Assembly: GCF_002005205.3 (NCBI RefSeq)
Contig: NZ_CP019702.2
Location: 797,501 to 861,500 of the forward strand
Reading direction: 5' to 3'
From: Rhizobium rhizogenes
GTDB taxonomy: Bacteria > Pseudomonadota > Alphaproteobacteria > Rhizobiales > Rhizobiaceae
Length of the DNA stretch: 64,000 bases
In this document: piece after piece, positions 1 through 10,283 of the stretch
Layout of the letters: every line of letters starts with the position of its first letter
How positions within the stretch are numbered: position 1 is the stretch's first letter
Notes under the pieces: generated by a model
Database searches by the model: none
Told to the model about the DNA's origin: nothing
What the model saw: only the letters and a program-made list of their open reading frames with translations
Program-made: the position numbers and the translations under genes

Positions 1-341
1 GCTGGGCCTCGGGCTACGGCAACCAGACCCTGATCCGCCATGCCAACGGCTATGTCTCTTCCTATAATCACCAGAACGCGATCGCCAAGGGCGTCACGGA
101 AGGCGCAAAGGTAAGACAGGGTCAGGTGATCGGTTATGTGGGATCAACCGGCCTTTCGACCGGCGCGCATCTGCATTACGAGCTGATCGTCAACGGCACC
201 AAGGTTGACGCCATGAAAGTGCGCCTGCCTGGCGGCAAGTCGCTTTCCGGCGACGCGCTGGCGCGTTTTTCCGATGAAAGAAAGCGGATCGACAATCTGC
301 TGAATATTGACGAAAAGCCCAATCAGATGGCCAGTCGCTGA
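1..341 (+). CDS. M23-family peptidoglycan endopeptidase, C-terminal part (5' end outside window)
   Basis: The frame is open from position 3 without a start codon, so only about the last 112 residues are present. They form the end of a LytM/peptidase M23 domain: a GYGN segment, a conserved HANGY stretch, a GxVIGYVGSTG turn and the HLHYEL motif, whose histidines help bind the zinc in this family. A short tail of about 45 residues follows. Family members act in the envelope, cutting peptide cross-links in peptidoglycan or activating amidases. Whether this copy keeps all metal ligands and has a membrane anchor cannot be judged from the fragment. It converges on clpB, and the two share a hairpin terminator. 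Confidence 0.85.
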   Translation, partial: WASGYGNQTLIRHANGYVSSYNHQNAIAKGVTEGAKVRQGQVIGYVGSTGLSTGAHLHYELIVNGTKVDAMKVRLPGGKSLSGDALARFSDERKRIDNLLNIDEKPNQMASR

Positions 342-383
342 TCCGCAACAGATTGCGGCCGTTCCTGCAATCCCGCCATATGA

Positions 384-409
384 AAAGGGCTCCGTTTCCG
401 GAGCCCTTT
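384..409. terminator. Bidirectional intrinsic terminator between the M23 gene and clpB
   Basis: A perfect 10-bp stem (AAAGGGCTCC at 384-393 with GGAGCCCTTT at 400-409) closes a 6-nt loop. Short A and T runs flank it, so it can serve the convergent M23 gene on the plus strand and clpB on the minus strand. Confidence 0.8.
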
Positions 410-413
410 CGTT

Positions 414-3038
414 TTATGCGGCATCGGCTGTTTCGGCCTCGGCCTCGCCCTTCGGCGGCTTGACCTTGAACAGCAGCCGGTCGGTACCCGACGTCACCTT
501 GACCCGCGAACCATCAGGAACTTCGCCGCCGAGGATCATTTCGGCAAGCCGGTCCTGAACCGCCTTCTGGATCACCCGCTTCAGCGGACGTGCGCCGTAA
601 GCGGGATCGTAACCCTTGTTGGCAAGCCAGCTGCGGGCATCCTTATCCAGTTCGAGCGAAATCTTGCGATCGCCAAGCAGCGAAACAAGCCGCTTCAGCT
701 GGATTTCCACGATGGCACCCATTTCGTCGCGCCGCAGGCGATGGAAGAGGATGATATCGTCGATACGGTTGAGGAATTCCGGACGAAAATGCGACCGCAC
801 CCGCTCCATCACCAGTTCGCGAACAGACTCCACATCGTCATTGTCGCCCATCTGCGTCATGAATTCCGAACCGAGGTTCGAGGTCATGATGATGATGGTG
901 TTCTTGAAATCGACAGTGCGGCCCTGGCCATCCGTCAGACGGCCGTCATCCAGCACCTGCAGCAGGACGTTGAAGACGTCAGGATGCGCCTTCTCGATCT
1001 CGTCGAACAGCACGACCTGATAAGGCCGGCGGCGAACCGCTTCCGTCAGGGCACCGCCCTCCTCATAACCGACATAGCCGGGAGGTGCGCCGATCAGCCG
1101 GGCAACGGAGTGTTTCTCCATATATTCCGACATGTCGAGGCGAACCATCGCGGTTTCGTCGTCGAACAGGAAGCGGGCCAGCGACTTGGTCAACTCGGTC
1201 TTGCCCACGCCCGTCGGGCCAAGGAAAATGAACGAGCCGATCGGGCGGTTGGGATCCTGCAGGCCGGCACGCGAACGGCGCACCGCCTTGGAAACCGCCT
1301 GAACGGCCTCACCCTGCCCGACAACGGACTTGGCAAGCTCGTCTTCCATGCGCAGCAGCTTTTCGCGCTGACCCTCCAGCATCTTGTCGACCGGAATGCC
1401 GGTCCAGCGGGAAACGACATGGGCGATATTATCCGCCGTCACCACTTCCTGAACCATCGAGCCGACACCGCTGCTGTCACGCGCTTCCGCCGCAGCGAGT
1501 TCCTTTTCGATGCCCGGAATGATGCCGTAGGTCAACTCGCCGGCGCGCTGGAACTGGCCGTTGCGCTGGGCGATCGCCAGTTCGTTGCGGGCCTCGTCCA
1601 GCCGCTTCTTGAGATCGGCGGCGTGGCCGAGCTTCTGCTTTTCCGCCTGCCAGCGGGCCGTCAGCGCATCTGCCTTTTCTTCCGTATCGGCCAGTTCGTC
1701 CTCGAGCTTCCTCAAGCGATCCACGGAGGACTGGTCCGTCTCCTGTTTCAGGGCCTCGCGCTCGATCTTGAGCTGAATGATGCGGCGATCCAGTTCGTCC
1801 AGTTCTTCCGGCTTGGAATCCACCTGCATGCGAAGACGCGAAGCCGCCTCGTCCATCAGGTCGATTGCCTTGTCGGGCAGGAAGCGATCGGTGATGTAGC
1901 GGTTGGAAAGCGTCGCAGCCGCAACCAGGGCCGAATCCGAGATGCGGACCTTGTGATGTTGTTCGTATTTTTCCTTCAGGCCGCGCAGGATCGAGATCGT
2001 GTCTTCCACGGTCGGCTCATCCACCAGAACGGGTTGGAAACGGCGGGCAAGGGCCGGGTCCTTTTCCACATGCTTGCGATATTCATCGAGCGTGGTGGCG
2101 CCGACGCAATGCAGTTCACCCCGGGCAAGGGCCGGCTTCAGGAGGTTGGAGGCATCCATCGCGCCATCAGCCTTGCCGGCACCGACCAGCGTGTGCATCT
2201 CGTCGATGAACAGGATGATGCCGCCATTTTCAGCCTGCACTTCATTGAGTACGGCCTTCAGACGCTCTTCGAATTCACCGCGATATTTCGCGCCGGCGAT
2301 CAGCGCGCCCATATCGAGCGCCATCAGCTTCTTGTCCTTCAGGCTTTCCGGCACGTCGCCATTGACGATGCGCAGCGCAAGGCCTTCGGCAATCGCCGTT
2401 TTACCGACGCCCGGTTCACCGATCAGCACGGGATTGTTCTTGGTGCGGCGCGAGAGGACCTGAATCGTGCGACGGATTTCGTCGTCACGGCCGATCACCG
2501 GGTCGAGTTTACCCTCACGGGCTTCTTCCGTCAGGTCGCGCGCGAACTTCTTCAGTGCGTCAAAACCCTGTTCGGCATTGGCGCTATCGGCCGTGCGGCC
2601 CTTGCGGATGTCGTTGATGACCTGATTGAGCGCCTGCGCCGTTGCGCCTGCCTTCTTCAGCGAAGCCGAGGTGGACGCCGAACTTTCAATCGCAAGCGCC
2701 TGCAGCAGACGCTCGACGGTGACGAAACTGTCGCCGGCCTTCTTGGCAAGATCTTCCGCAGTCGAAAACACCTTGGCGAGCGGAGCCGTGAGCGACAGGC
2801 CGCCATTACCGCCGGAAACCTTGGGCAATTTCGCCAGCGCAGCATCATTGGCAAGGCGCGCTTCTTTCGCATCGCCGCCTGCGCGCTCGATCAGGGATGC
2901 AGCCATGCCCTGCTCGTCATCAAGCAGGACTTTCAGAACGTGCTCCGGCGAAAACTGCTGATGGTTTTCCGCAAGCGCAAAGGTCTGCGCCGATTGCAGA
3001 AAACCGCGAACACGTTCGGAGTATTTCTCAATATTCAT
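414..3038 (-). CDS. clpB: ATP-dependent chaperone ClpB
   Basis: ClpB is a cytosolic Hsp100 disaggregase that extracts polypeptides from aggregates together with DnaK/DnaJ/GrpE. The 874-residue protein has the normal architecture: an N-terminal Clp repeat domain beginning [13 protein letters not shown], a first AAA+ module with Walker A GEPGVGKT near residue 205, a long charged middle (coiled-coil) domain near 410-530, and a second AAA+ module with GPTGVGKTE near 605 and the C-terminal D2 domain. The start at 3038 is preferred over an upstream ATG at 3077 because a GGAGG lies just upstream and it gives the usual family N terminus. A heat-shock-like promoter precedes it. It is probably a single-gene unit ending at a shared terminator. 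Confidence 0.97.
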   Translation of the reverse strand: MNIEKYSERVRGFLQSAQTFALAENHQQFSPEHVLKVLLDDEQGMAASLIERAGGDAKEARLANDAALAKLPKVSGGNGGLSLTAPLAKVFSTAEDLAKKAGDSFVTVERLLQALAIESSASTSASLKKAGATAQALNQVINDIRKGRTADSANAEQGFDALKKFARDLTEEAREGKLDPVIGRDDEIRRTIQVLSRRTKNNPVLIGEPGVGKTAIAEGLALRIVNGDVPESLKDKKLMALDMGALIAGAKYRGEFEERLKAVLNEVQAENGGIILFIDEMHTLVGAGKADGAMDASNLLKPALARGELHCVGATTLDEYRKHVEKDPALARRFQPVLVDEPTVEDTISILRGLKEKYEQHHKVRISDSALVAAATLSNRYITDRFLPDKAIDLMDEAASRLRMQVDSKPEELDELDRRIIQLKIEREALKQETDQSSVDRLRKLEDELADTEEKADALTARWQAEKQKLGHAADLKKRLDEARNELAIAQRNGQFQRAGELTYGIIPGIEKELAAAEARDSSGVGSMVQEVVTADNIAHVVSRWTGIPVDKMLEGQREKLLRMEDELAKSVVGQGEAVQAVSKAVRRSRAGLQDPNRPIGSFIFLGPTGVGKTELTKSLARFLFDDETAMVRLDMSEYMEKHSVARLIGAPPGYVGYEEGGALTEAVRRRPYQVVLFDEIEKAHPDVFNVLLQVLDDGRLTDGQGRTVDFKNTIIIMTSNLGSEFMTQMGDNDDVESVRELVMERVRSHFRPEFLNRIDDIILFHRLRRDEMGAIVEIQLKRLVSLLGDRKISLELDKDARSWLANKGYDPAYGARPLKRVIQKAVQDRLAEMILGGEVPDGSRVKVTSGTDRLLFKVKPPKGEAEAETADAA

Positions 3039-3087
3039 AGTCGAACCTCCATTGACCGGCCCGCCCGCTTTCGGCACGGCACCGGGT

Positions 3088-3116
3088 GTTAGGGTTGAGG
3101 CTCCCTCAAAGGCAAG
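3088..3116 (-). promoter_or_regulatory. Possible RpoH (sigma-32) promoter of clpB
   Basis: Reading the minus strand, CTTGCC (3116-3111) is followed after 17 nt by CCTAAC (3093-3088), about 50 nt before the clpB start. CTTG boxes with a C-rich -10 are typical of RpoH promoters, and clpB is a classic RpoH target. The -10 match is imperfect, so this is a tentative call. Confidence 0.35.
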
Positions 3117-3353
3117 CCCCGCTACGACAGTCGCGCTTAAAGAATTTCACGATCGCCGCCTCTCGATGGACCGTTACCGCTCAATGCGGCTTCCGTCCTT
3201 CCTGCACGGATATGGGAGGCATTTTCACTGGTTTAAAGGGGAGGAACACCACCGTTCCAGAAATTTTAGCCGGATTTGACGGACATCAGCGTCGCATCGT
3301 GCATTCGCCTCCTTCGGCCACCGGCAAGCTATGCGCAAATACACCCGAAAAAC

Positions 3354-3380
3354 AAAAAACTCCGGCAAGCCGGAGTTTTT
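3354..3380 (-). terminator. Intrinsic terminator of the DUF4167 gene
   Basis: ACTCCGGC (3359-3366) and GCCGGAGT (3369-3376) form an 8-bp stem, extended by flanking A/T pairs. Read on the minus strand, the hairpin is followed by a U run. It lies about 30 bp after the DUF4167 stop codon. Confidence 0.8.
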
Positions 3381-3408
3381 CGATCATCTGTCGATTTGAA
3401 ATCCCTGC

Positions 3409-4194
3409 TTATTCAGCAGCATTTTCAAGAGTGGCCGGTGCCTCTTCGCCGGCCGGCGCGTCTTCACCCTCGGCACCTTCCGCTGCTGCGGCGCGGCGCG
3501 GACGCCGCGGACGCGGGGTGGTGGCACGGCGGGTCTTCGGAGCACGTTCGGTCGCGGGCGCTTCCGCCTGCTGCTGCTCTTCTTCCACCGCCACTTCCAT
3601 GGGCGTGCCTTCGATCACCGGCTGCGGCGCCTGGCTGGCGTCATAGACCGGCGGCTGCTGTTCGGCGGAGACCTGCGGCTGGCGCGGCTGGCGTTCCTGC
3701 CGCTCGCGGCGATCCGGGCGCTCCCGGCGGTCCTGACGAGGCTCGCTCCGCTCGGCGCGCTCCTGGCGCTCCGGCTGCTGGCTGCGCTCCGCCTGTTCGG
3801 CAGGCTGCTGCGATGCAACGACGCCGTCGTCGCCATCATTCACATCCATGTCGTCAGAATCCGCGGCATTGTATTCACCACGATCGTCGCGCTGGAAACG
3901 TTCCTGCATCTGGGCCTGAGCCGTGGCAATGATACGATTGTAATGCTCCGCGTGCTGCAGATAGTTCTCCGCGATCACGCGGTCACCAGAACTCTGCGCA
4001 TCCCGGGCAAGGGCGGCGTATTTTTCCGCTATGTGCTGGGCTGTACCGCGAATCTTAACATCGGGGCCGGAACTGTCATAAGTCCTGGTGAGCGGATTGC
4101 CGCCCTTGCGGTTGAAGTTGTTGTTACCGCCACCATTGTTATTGTTGTTGTTTCCACGCCCCCGGCCGCGCTTGTTTTGCTGTCCTGGCCTCAT
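3409..4194 (-). CDS. DUF4167-domain protein (low-complexity, RNA-binding-like)
   Basis: The 261-residue protein starts MRPGQQNKRGRGRG, runs into Asn/Gly-rich sequence, then has a conserved block of about 70 residues (NPLTRTYDSSGPDVKIRG to about NRIIATAQAQMQ) that matches the DUF4167 domain of alphaproteobacteria. The second half is a charged, disordered tail rich in Arg, Glu, Gln and Pro that ends in Ala/Glu repeats. The start at 4194 has a good AGGTGAG site, unlike the upstream in-frame ATG at 4242. The function is unknown. The RGRG/N-rich head suggests nucleic-acid contacts, which is inference only. It follows prmC and prfA on the same strand but is separated by a 395-bp leader region with its own possible promoter. 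Confidence 0.85.
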   Translation of the reverse strand: MRPGQQNKRGRGRGNNNNNNGGGNNNFNRKGGNPLTRTYDSSGPDVKIRGTAQHIAEKYAALARDAQSSGDRVIAENYLQHAEHYNRIIATAQAQMQERFQRDDRGEYNAADSDDMDVNDGDDGVVASQQPAEQAERSQQPERQERAERSEPRQDRRERPDRRERQERQPRQPQVSAEQQPPVYDASQAPQPVIEGTPMEVAVEEEQQQAEAPATERAPKTRRATTPRPRRPRRAAAAEGAEGEDAPAGEEAPATLENAAE

Positions 4195-4589
4195 CAATTG
4201 CTCACCTGAATTCTGTTTTGCTGACAATCTGGTTGTTTTCATGCAATTCCGGACGGAAAACCGCTGGAAATTTTTCCTGAAATTGCTCCGTCACGCGTCC
4301 TGCCGAAGATAACCCCGGACAAGACCTCGCGAATGACGACCGGTCGCGCAAATGCTGCACCGAGCCGCCTGCGAACAAAGTTTACTGATTCACATGCCGG
4401 AAACGCCCAGCCTTTCAGGGTTCTCAAAAGAACCCGCTTCGGGACTGACCCATACCCTGACGAATCTGCGTTCGTCCTCAGCCACCCGGCATGTGGCCGC
4501 AAACTATCCCGCTTCCCGCGGAAATCCAAGCCTTTTCTTTTGCTGTGCAAAATATCCCTGCAAAAAATCCGCAGCCATATCGTGAAGAA
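4195..4589 (-). other. Long structured leader / intergenic region upstream of the DUF4167 gene
   Basis: No convincing gene lies in these 395 bp between prmC and the DUF4167 start. On the minus strand a sigma-70-like promoter may sit at 4529-4501 (TTGGAT, 17 nt, TAGTTT). The predicted transcript starts at the edge of a 10-bp inverted repeat (CCGGCATGTG at 4486-4495, CACATGCCGG at 4391-4400). Inside it are a 7-bp hairpin GGGTTCT/AGAACCC (4418-4435), a competing pair TCAGGG/CCCTGA (4415-4420, 4455-4460) and smaller stems. This could be a cis-acting RNA leader or a small RNA. Confidence 0.4.
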
Positions 4590-5456
4590 CTATCTCCGGA
4601 AGATCAAAACTCTGTCGTTGCCGCCATAATCCTTCACGGCGTCCAGAAGAGAGAAACCGTGGGAAGCAAATATGGCGGAAACATCAAGCCGTTGATCGAA
4701 ACCGATCTCCACACCGACGATCCCGTTTTCCACAAGAAAACGACCTGCATCGGCAGCAATAAGGCGGTACGGTGCAAGGCCGTCCTGACCTCCGTCCAGC
4801 GCCGCCATCGGATCATGATGACGAACCTCTCGGTCGAGCGTTGTAACGATATCGCTTCTTATATAAGGCGGATTCGACACAATTATGTCAAAGCGGCCAG
4901 AGATTTTTTCGAACCAGTCGCTCTGCCTGATCTCGAAACGCGTTTCGAGCCCGTTTCTGGAAGCGTTTTTCGCAGCCGTTTCCAGCGCGTCAGCGGAAAT
5001 ATCGCTGCCGATACCGGTCGCTCCGGGGCATTCCTTCAAAAGCGCGAGGCAGATCGCACCCGTGCCCGTGCCCAGATCCAGCACGCGGGCGCTGCCCTTT
5101 TGGGAGACCGCCTGTTTTAATGCCGGCAACACCGTGTCAACGAGAACCTCCGTATCCGGACGGGGCTCAAGCGTCTCCTTCGACAGCAGAAGATCGAGAC
5201 CATGAAACTCCCGGTGGCCGAGGATGCGATGAACCGGCTCCCCCCCGGCCCGCCTTTCGACCATGGCGGCGATACGGGCCTGCTCTTCGCACGTAACCGG
5301 ATGGTCGGGCTTCATCACGAAATCGGTCAATGAAAAGCCAATGATCTCCGCGATCAACAGACGCGCATCGAGAAACGGATCGGACACGCCCGCCGCCTGC
5401 AGCCGTTTGCGGGCTGCGGCGAGTTCGGCCGAAACGGTTCCTTCAGCGCCGCTCAA
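4590..5456 (-). CDS. prmC: Release-factor glutamine N5-methyltransferase PrmC
   Basis: PrmC methylates the glutamine of the GGQ motif in class I release factors, which is needed for efficient termination. The 288-residue protein has an N-terminal helical domain, the SAM-binding [15 protein letters not shown] motif near residue 123 and the catalytic NPPY motif (IIVSNPPYI) near 195. Its ATG overlaps the prfA stop by 4 nt (ATGA), so it is translationally coupled to its substrate gene. Confidence 0.96.
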   Translation of the reverse strand: MSGAEGTVSAELAAARKRLQAAGVSDPFLDARLLIAEIIGFSLTDFVMKPDHPVTCEEQARIAAMVERRAGGEPVHRILGHREFHGLDLLLSKETLEPRPDTEVLVDTVLPALKQAVSQKGSARVLDLGTGTGAICLALLKECPGATGIGSDISADALETAAKNASRNGLETRFEIRQSDWFEKISGRFDIIVSNPPYIRSDIVTTLDREVRHHDPMAALDGGQDGLAPYRLIAADAGRFLVENGIVGVEIGFDQRLDVSAIFASHGFSLLDAVKDYGGNDRVLIFRR

Positions 5457-6535
5457 GGCTGTTGTTCGCCAAGAAGTGCGAGCTGGCCGGCCTGGTAATC
5501 GGCGATCAGCGCATCCACAAGCTCATCGATTTCGCCTTCGATCATCCGGTCGAGCTTGTAGAGGGTGAGGTTGATGCGGTGATCGGTGACGCGGCCCTGC
5601 GGGAAATTATAGGTGCGGATGCGCTCGGACCGGTCGCCCGAGCCGACCTGGCTCTTGCGGTCGGCCGAACGTTCGCTGTCCACCTTCTGGCGCTCGATGT
5701 CGTAAAGGCGCGAACGCAGAACCTGCATGGCCTTGGCGCGGTTCTGGTGCTGGGATTTCTCCGAACTGGTAACGATCAATCCCGTCGGAAGATGGGTGAT
5801 ACGAACGGCGGAGTCGGTGGTGTTGACGTGCTGGCCGCCAGCGCCGGAAGCGCGCATGGTATCGATGCGGATGTCTTCCGGGCGGATCTCGATGTCGATG
5901 TCTTCCGCTTCCGGCAGCACCGCAACCGTGGCAGCAGAAGTATGGATGCGGCCGCTCGCCTCCGTTTCCGGCACACGCTGAACGCGGTGCACGCCGGATT
6001 CGAATTTCAGCTTGGAGAACACCCCTCGCCCGCTGATCGTGGCGATGATTTCCTTGTAACCGCCCGCTTCACCTTCACTGGCGGAAAGAACTTCCACCTT
6101 CCAGCCCTTGGTCGATGCGAAGCGCTCATACATGCGGAACAGATCGCCGGCGAAAAGCGCCGCCTCGGAGCCGCCGGTGCCGGCGCGGATTTCAAGGATC
6201 GCGCTTTTTTCATCGGCCGCATCCTTGGGAAGCAGCAGGACCTGCATGTCCTTCTCAAGCTCGCCGATGCGGATCTCGATCTCCGGCAGTTCCATTTCCG
6301 CCAGATCGCGCATGTCCCTATCGGTTTCCCTGTCGGCAAGCAGCGCCTCAAGATCGGCAGCCTCGGCAATTGCCTTCTCATAATCGCGGATCTTGTTCAC
6401 CACCGGCTGGAGCTCGGAATATTCCGAGGCCAGCTTCACATAGACATCCGCTGCCGGGCCGGCCGACATCCGCGCTTCGATCTCTCCGAAACGCCTTTCC
6501 AACTCGCGCATTTTTTCGACGGGAAGCTTCGCCAC
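5453..6535 (-). CDS. prfA: Peptide chain release factor 1
   Basis: RF1 recognises UAA and UAG stop codons and triggers peptide release. The 360-residue length is standard. The anticodon-like tripeptide region ([14 protein letters not shown]) and the catalytic GGQ in [16 protein letters not shown] near residue 233 are both present, so the protein looks fully functional. It lies 28 nt downstream of ptsP and overlaps prmC, so ptsP-prfA-prmC probably form one transcription unit. Confidence 0.97.
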   Translation of the reverse strand: MAKLPVEKMRELERRFGEIEARMSAGPAADVYVKLASEYSELQPVVNKIRDYEKAIAEAADLEALLADRETDRDMRDLAEMELPEIEIRIGELEKDMQVLLLPKDAADEKSAILEIRAGTGGSEAALFAGDLFRMYERFASTKGWKVEVLSASEGEAGGYKEIIATISGRGVFSKLKFESGVHRVQRVPETEASGRIHTSAATVAVLPEAEDIDIEIRPEDIRIDTMRASGAGGQHVNTTDSAVRITHLPTGLIVTSSEKSQHQNRAKAMQVLRSRLYDIERQKVDSERSADRKSQVGSGDRSERIRTYNFPQGRVTDHRINLTLYKLDRMIEGEIDELVDALIADYQAGQLALLGEQQP

Positions 6536-6563
6536 CAGTCACTCCGATAATGAAATAAGTCTT

Positions 6564-8831
6564 TTAAATGGGAATGGAATGCGTTGCGGCAAAGCGTAAC
6601 AACACCTCGCGCCCGCTTTCCAGCGAATTATGATCGTCGAGCACGGCATTCAGCTCATCGGCCAGACGCGCGGCGTCGAGGCCGAGCAGCATGGCCTTGA
6701 CCGGGCCGATTGCCGTCGGCGACATGGAAATCGACCGGAAACCAAGACCGATCAGCGCCATGGCGGTCAGTGGCTTGCCCGCCATCTCGCCGCACAGCGT
6801 GACCGAGGTGTGATGCCTTTCGCCGGCCCGGACGATATCGCGCAGAATGCGCAGGAACGGCTTGCCGAGATTGTCGAAACGATCCGAAACCCTTGCATTG
6901 CCACGATCGACCGCCATGGAGAACTGGAACAGGTCGTTCGAACCGACGGAAACGAAATCCACCTCCTGCATCAGCTCGTCGAGCTGCCACATCAGCGACG
7001 GCACTTCCAGCATGGCGCCGAACTGCAGCTTCTTCGGCAGCGCGTGGCTGAATTTCGAAAGATGCTGCACTTCCTTCTGCAGAAGATCGCGAGCGGCGCG
7101 GATTTCGGACACTTCCGTCACCATCGGCAACATCATCCGCAGTTCCGCTCCGGAGGCAGCGCGCAGCAGCGCGCGCATCTGCGTGCGCATCAGGCCCGGC
7201 CGGTCGAGCGACAGGCGGATCGCCCGCCAGCCCAGCGCCGGGTTTTCCTCTTCCTGGCCGCGCATATAAGAAACGACCTTGTCGCCGCCGATATCCAGCG
7301 TGCGGAAGGTGACGCTCTTGCCCTTCGCCTGCCGCAGAACGGAGCGATAGAACGCCTCCTGCTCCTCGCCCTTCGGCATGTTGGAGGCGATCATGAATTG
7401 CAGCTCAGTGCGGAACAGGCCAATGCCGTCGGCGCCGGATTCGTCAAGCTGCGGCAGGTCTACCAGAAGGCCCGCATTCATCTTCAGATTGACCTTCTGG
7501 CCATCCTTGGTGATCGGCTCGACATTGCGCAGCGCGCGGAACTGCTCCTGCCGCCGGGCGCGAAGCCGCACTTTTTCCTCATAGGCGCGCTGCAAATCCG
7601 ACATCGGGCGCAGATGCACCTGACCGTCATCGCCATCGATGATGATGGGATCGTTGTTTTCGGCGAGTGCGACGATACCGGTCGCCTGCCCGATGATCGG
7701 AATGCCCATGGCACGCGCCACGATGACGACATGGCTCGTCACCGCGCCGTCTTCGAGCACCAGACCACGCAGTTTTTCACGCGGGTAATCGAGCAACTCG
7801 GCAGCACCCATGGCGCGCGCCAGAACGATGGCGTCGAGCGGGAAATCCTGCTCCGGCCCACGACCGCCGAAACCGATCAGCTGCCGCAGCAGCCGGTTGG
7901 CGAGATCGTCGAAATCATGCATGCGCTCGCGCAGATAAGGATCGGTCAGGCGCATCATGCGCGCCTTGGTGTCGCTCTGCACCTTCTCGACCGCCGCTTC
8001 CGCCGTCAGGCCGTTGCGGATCGCCTCTTCCATGCGCCGCACCCAGCCCTGATCATGGGCGAACATGCGGTAGGTCTCGAGAACCTCGCGGTGCTCGCCT
8101 TCGGTCGGCACGTCGCGGCGCTGCAACATGTCGTCGATGGAGAGCCGCAGCGAACCGATGGCGTCGGCAAGACGCCGGATTTCCGTATCCGCATCCTCAT
8201 TGAGCAGATTGGTGACGACGATGCGGGGATCGTGCAGCACGACGTGACCAAGACCGATACCCTCACCATAGGCGTCGCCATCGATGGAGACGGCGCGCGT
8301 CAGGTCCAGCTCCACGCCGGGGCGGGTGATCTTCTTCAACTCGCCGCTCGCCACTATTTCAGCGATAAGCATCGCGGTTGTCTCGAGCGCTTCAACTTCA
8401 TCCTCCCGGTACGTTCGGCTGGCCTTGTTCTGGACCACAAGAACGCCAAGAGTGCGACCGGAGCGCAAAATCGGCACGCCGAGGAAGGAATGATAAATTT
8501 CCTCACCGGTTTCAGGAAGATAGCGGAAAGCGGGATGCGCCTGCGCATCGGAAAGATTGAGCGGCTGGGCGGAAGCGGCGATGGTGCCGACAAGACCTTG
8601 CCCCATTTTCAGCTGGGCAAGATGCACGGCATCCTTGTTGAGACCTTCGGTGGCGTAAAGCTCCAGCACGCTGTCGGAACGCAGCACGTAGACCGAGCAA
8701 ACCTCCGCCACCATGTTGCTGGCAATCTGACGGACGATCTGGTCCAGACGATCCTGCGGTTCAAGGTGCTCCGCCATCATTTCGCGCAGCCGCTTGAGCA
8801 GGACGCGCGGACCTGCGGAAAGGTCTCTCAT
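6564..8831 (-). CDS. ptsP: Phosphoenolpyruvate-protein phosphotransferase of the nitrogen PTS (EI-Ntr)
   Basis: EI-Ntr takes phosphate from PEP and passes it to NPr and then EIIA-Ntr, a regulatory relay linked to nitrogen, potassium and stress control. The 755-residue protein has an N-terminal GAF domain (about 15-165), an EI N-terminal region, the phosphohistidine swivel with AVTSHVVIVARAMG (His367) and a PEP-binding C-terminal barrel with the RTEL, GSNDL and LCGEMAG signatures. The GAF domain separates it from sugar-PTS enzyme I. It is followed by prfA after 28 nt; lysC lies upstream on the same strand, 174 bp away. Confidence 0.95.
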   Translation of the reverse strand: MRDLSAGPRVLLKRLREMMAEHLEPQDRLDQIVRQIASNMVAEVCSVYVLRSDSVLELYATEGLNKDAVHLAQLKMGQGLVGTIAASAQPLNLSDAQAHPAFRYLPETGEEIYHSFLGVPILRSGRTLGVLVVQNKASRTYREDEVEALETTAMLIAEIVASGELKKITRPGVELDLTRAVSIDGDAYGEGIGLGHVVLHDPRIVVTNLLNEDADTEIRRLADAIGSLRLSIDDMLQRRDVPTEGEHREVLETYRMFAHDQGWVRRMEEAIRNGLTAEAAVEKVQSDTKARMMRLTDPYLRERMHDFDDLANRLLRQLIGFGGRGPEQDFPLDAIVLARAMGAAELLDYPREKLRGLVLEDGAVTSHVVIVARAMGIPIIGQATGIVALAENNDPIIIDGDDGQVHLRPMSDLQRAYEEKVRLRARRQEQFRALRNVEPITKDGQKVNLKMNAGLLVDLPQLDESGADGIGLFRTELQFMIASNMPKGEEQEAFYRSVLRQAKGKSVTFRTLDIGGDKVVSYMRGQEEENPALGWRAIRLSLDRPGLMRTQMRALLRAASGAELRMMLPMVTEVSEIRAARDLLQKEVQHLSKFSHALPKKLQFGAMLEVPSLMWQLDELMQEVDFVSVGSNDLFQFSMAVDRGNARVSDRFDNLGKPFLRILRDIVRAGERHHTSVTLCGEMAGKPLTAMALIGLGFRSISMSPTAIGPVKAMLLGLDAARLADELNAVLDDHNSLESGREVLLRFAATHSIPI

Positions 8832-9005
8832 CGCGTTTGCTCCCCGACACTTCCGATCCGAATGTCATAATATTCGAGAATCGAAACGTCATTTAAAAAT
8901 TTATAGCGCCAGAAGCGCGTCCCGCAAGGGACACGCTTTCATGAAACGCCACATCGGAAGAACGCAACTCCGAAGAATCGGAGTATCGGGAACCGATGTC
9001 TCGGC

Positions 9006-10283
9006 TTAGCTCTTATCGAGACCGTAGGCGGAATGCAAAGTGCGAACCGCAAGTTCGGCATAGGCGCCGTCGATCAGGATCGAAATCTTGATCTCGGAGG
9101 TGGTGATCGCCTTGATGTTGATGTTCTTCTCGGCAAGTGCCTTGAAGGCGCTTGCGGCAACGCCGGCGTGGCTGCGCATGCCGATACCGATGACCGAAAC
9201 CTTGGCGAGACCCGTCTCGTTCTGCGCGACATCGAAACCGATCTGGGCCTTGTTGTCTTCCAGAACCTTGAGCGCCTTGGCAACGTCGCCCGAAGGAACG
9301 GTAAAGGTCATGTCGGTGCGCGAGCCGTCTTCGGAGATGTTCTGCACGATCATGTCGACATTGATATGCGCTTCCGCGAGCGGACCGAAGATCGCGGCGG
9401 AAACGCCCGGACGGTCTGCCACGCGGCGCAGCGAGATCTGTGCTTCATCCTTGGCATAGGCGATGCCGGTTACGACTTCCTGTTCCACGATTTCATCCTC
9501 GTCACAAATCAAAGTACCGGGCGGGTTGATGAGGTCGCCCATGCCCGGCGCATCGGGATCCTCGAAACTGGAGCGAACGAAGGTGCGCACCTTGTGTACC
9601 ATGGCAAGCTCGACCGAGCGAACCTGCAGAACCTTCGCGCCGAGAGAGGCCATTTCGAGCATTTCCTCGAAGGCGATCTTCTTCATGCGGCGAGCCTTGG
9701 GCTCGATGCGCGGGTCGGTGGTGTAGACGCCGTCGACATCGGTATAGATGTCGCAACGGTCCGCCTTGACGGCCGCGGCGATGGCGACGGCCGAGGTGTC
9801 CGAGCCGCCCCGACCGAGCGTCGCGATGCGATTATCCGGGCCGATGCCCTGGAAACCGGCAACGACGGCAACCTGTCCCTCACCCATGCGCTTGACGATG
9901 TCGGACCCGTCAATCTCGAGAATACGGGCGGCGCCATGCGCATTGTCGGTACGGATCGGAATCTGCCAGCCCTGCCAGGAGCGTGCATTGATGCCCATGG
10001 ATTGCAGGGTGATCGCCAGCAGACCGGAGGTTACCTGCTCGCCGGATGCGACAACCGCGTCATATTCGCGCGCATCATAAAAAGAGGCGGCGTTGGTGCC
10101 GGCCACTTTCGCAGCATTCTGCACCCAGTCCACCAGCTCGTTGGTTTTGCCGGACATGGCGGAAACGACCACGGCCACTTCATGGCCGGCATCCACTTCG
10201 CGTTTCACATGCCGTGCGACATTGTGAATGCGTTCGAGGTTCGCGACGGACGTGCCGCCGAATTTCATGACAATGCGAGCCAT
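9006..10283 (-). CDS. lysC: Aspartokinase
   Basis: LysC phosphorylates L-aspartate, the first step towards lysine, threonine, methionine and diaminopimelate. The protein is 425 residues from the chosen start (MARIVMKFGGTSVANLERI). The KFGGTSV motif at the N terminus and GFQG, GRGGSDTSA motifs belong to the amino-acid kinase fold; the last ~160 residues carry two ACT domains that usually bind feedback inhibitors. The start at 10283 gives the family-typical N terminus, but the Shine-Dalgarno match is weak and starts at 10301 or 10370 remain possible. ptsP follows on the same strand. Confidence 0.95.
   Translation of the reverse strand: MARIVMKFGGTSVANLERIHNVARHVKREVDAGHEVAVVVSAMSGKTNELVDWVQNAAKVAGTNAASFYDAREYDAVVASGEQVTSGLLAITLQSMGINARSWQGWQIPIRTDNAHGAARILEIDGSDIVKRMGEGQVAVVAGFQGIGPDNRIATLGRGGSDTSAVAIAAAVKADRCDIYTDVDGVYTTDPRIEPKARRMKKIAFEEMLEMASLGAKVLQVRSVELAMVHKVRTFVRSSFEDPDAPGMGDLINPPGTLICDEDEIVEQEVVTGIAYAKDEAQISLRRVADRPGVSAAIFGPLAEAHINVDMIVQNISEDGSRTDMTFTVPSGDVAKALKVLEDNKAQIGFDVAQNETGLAKVSVIGIGMRSHAGVAASAFKALAEKNINIKAITTSEIKISILIDGAYAELAVRTLHSAYGLDKS

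Larger units (their letters stand above)
3039..3408. other. Intergenic region upstream of clpB (370 bp)
   Basis: It contains the putative clpB heat-shock promoter near 3088-3116 and the minus-strand terminator of the DUF4167 gene at 3354-3380. The rest shows no convincing gene. Confidence 0.6.

Noticed and set aside
741..3092. Very long open frame (783 codons) on the plus strand opposite clpB
   Set aside because: Its sequence has no family signature and it exists because of GC-rich codon bias in clpB, which has full ClpB motifs on the other strand.
3243..3258. GGAAC/GTTCC palindrome upstream of clpB as an EcfG promoter
   Set aside because: No CGTT-like -10 at the required distance on either strand.
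4239..4550. 103-codon frame upstream of the DUF4167 gene
   Set aside because: No ribosome site, no recognisable domain, and it overlaps the inverted-repeat leader, which explains the sequence better.
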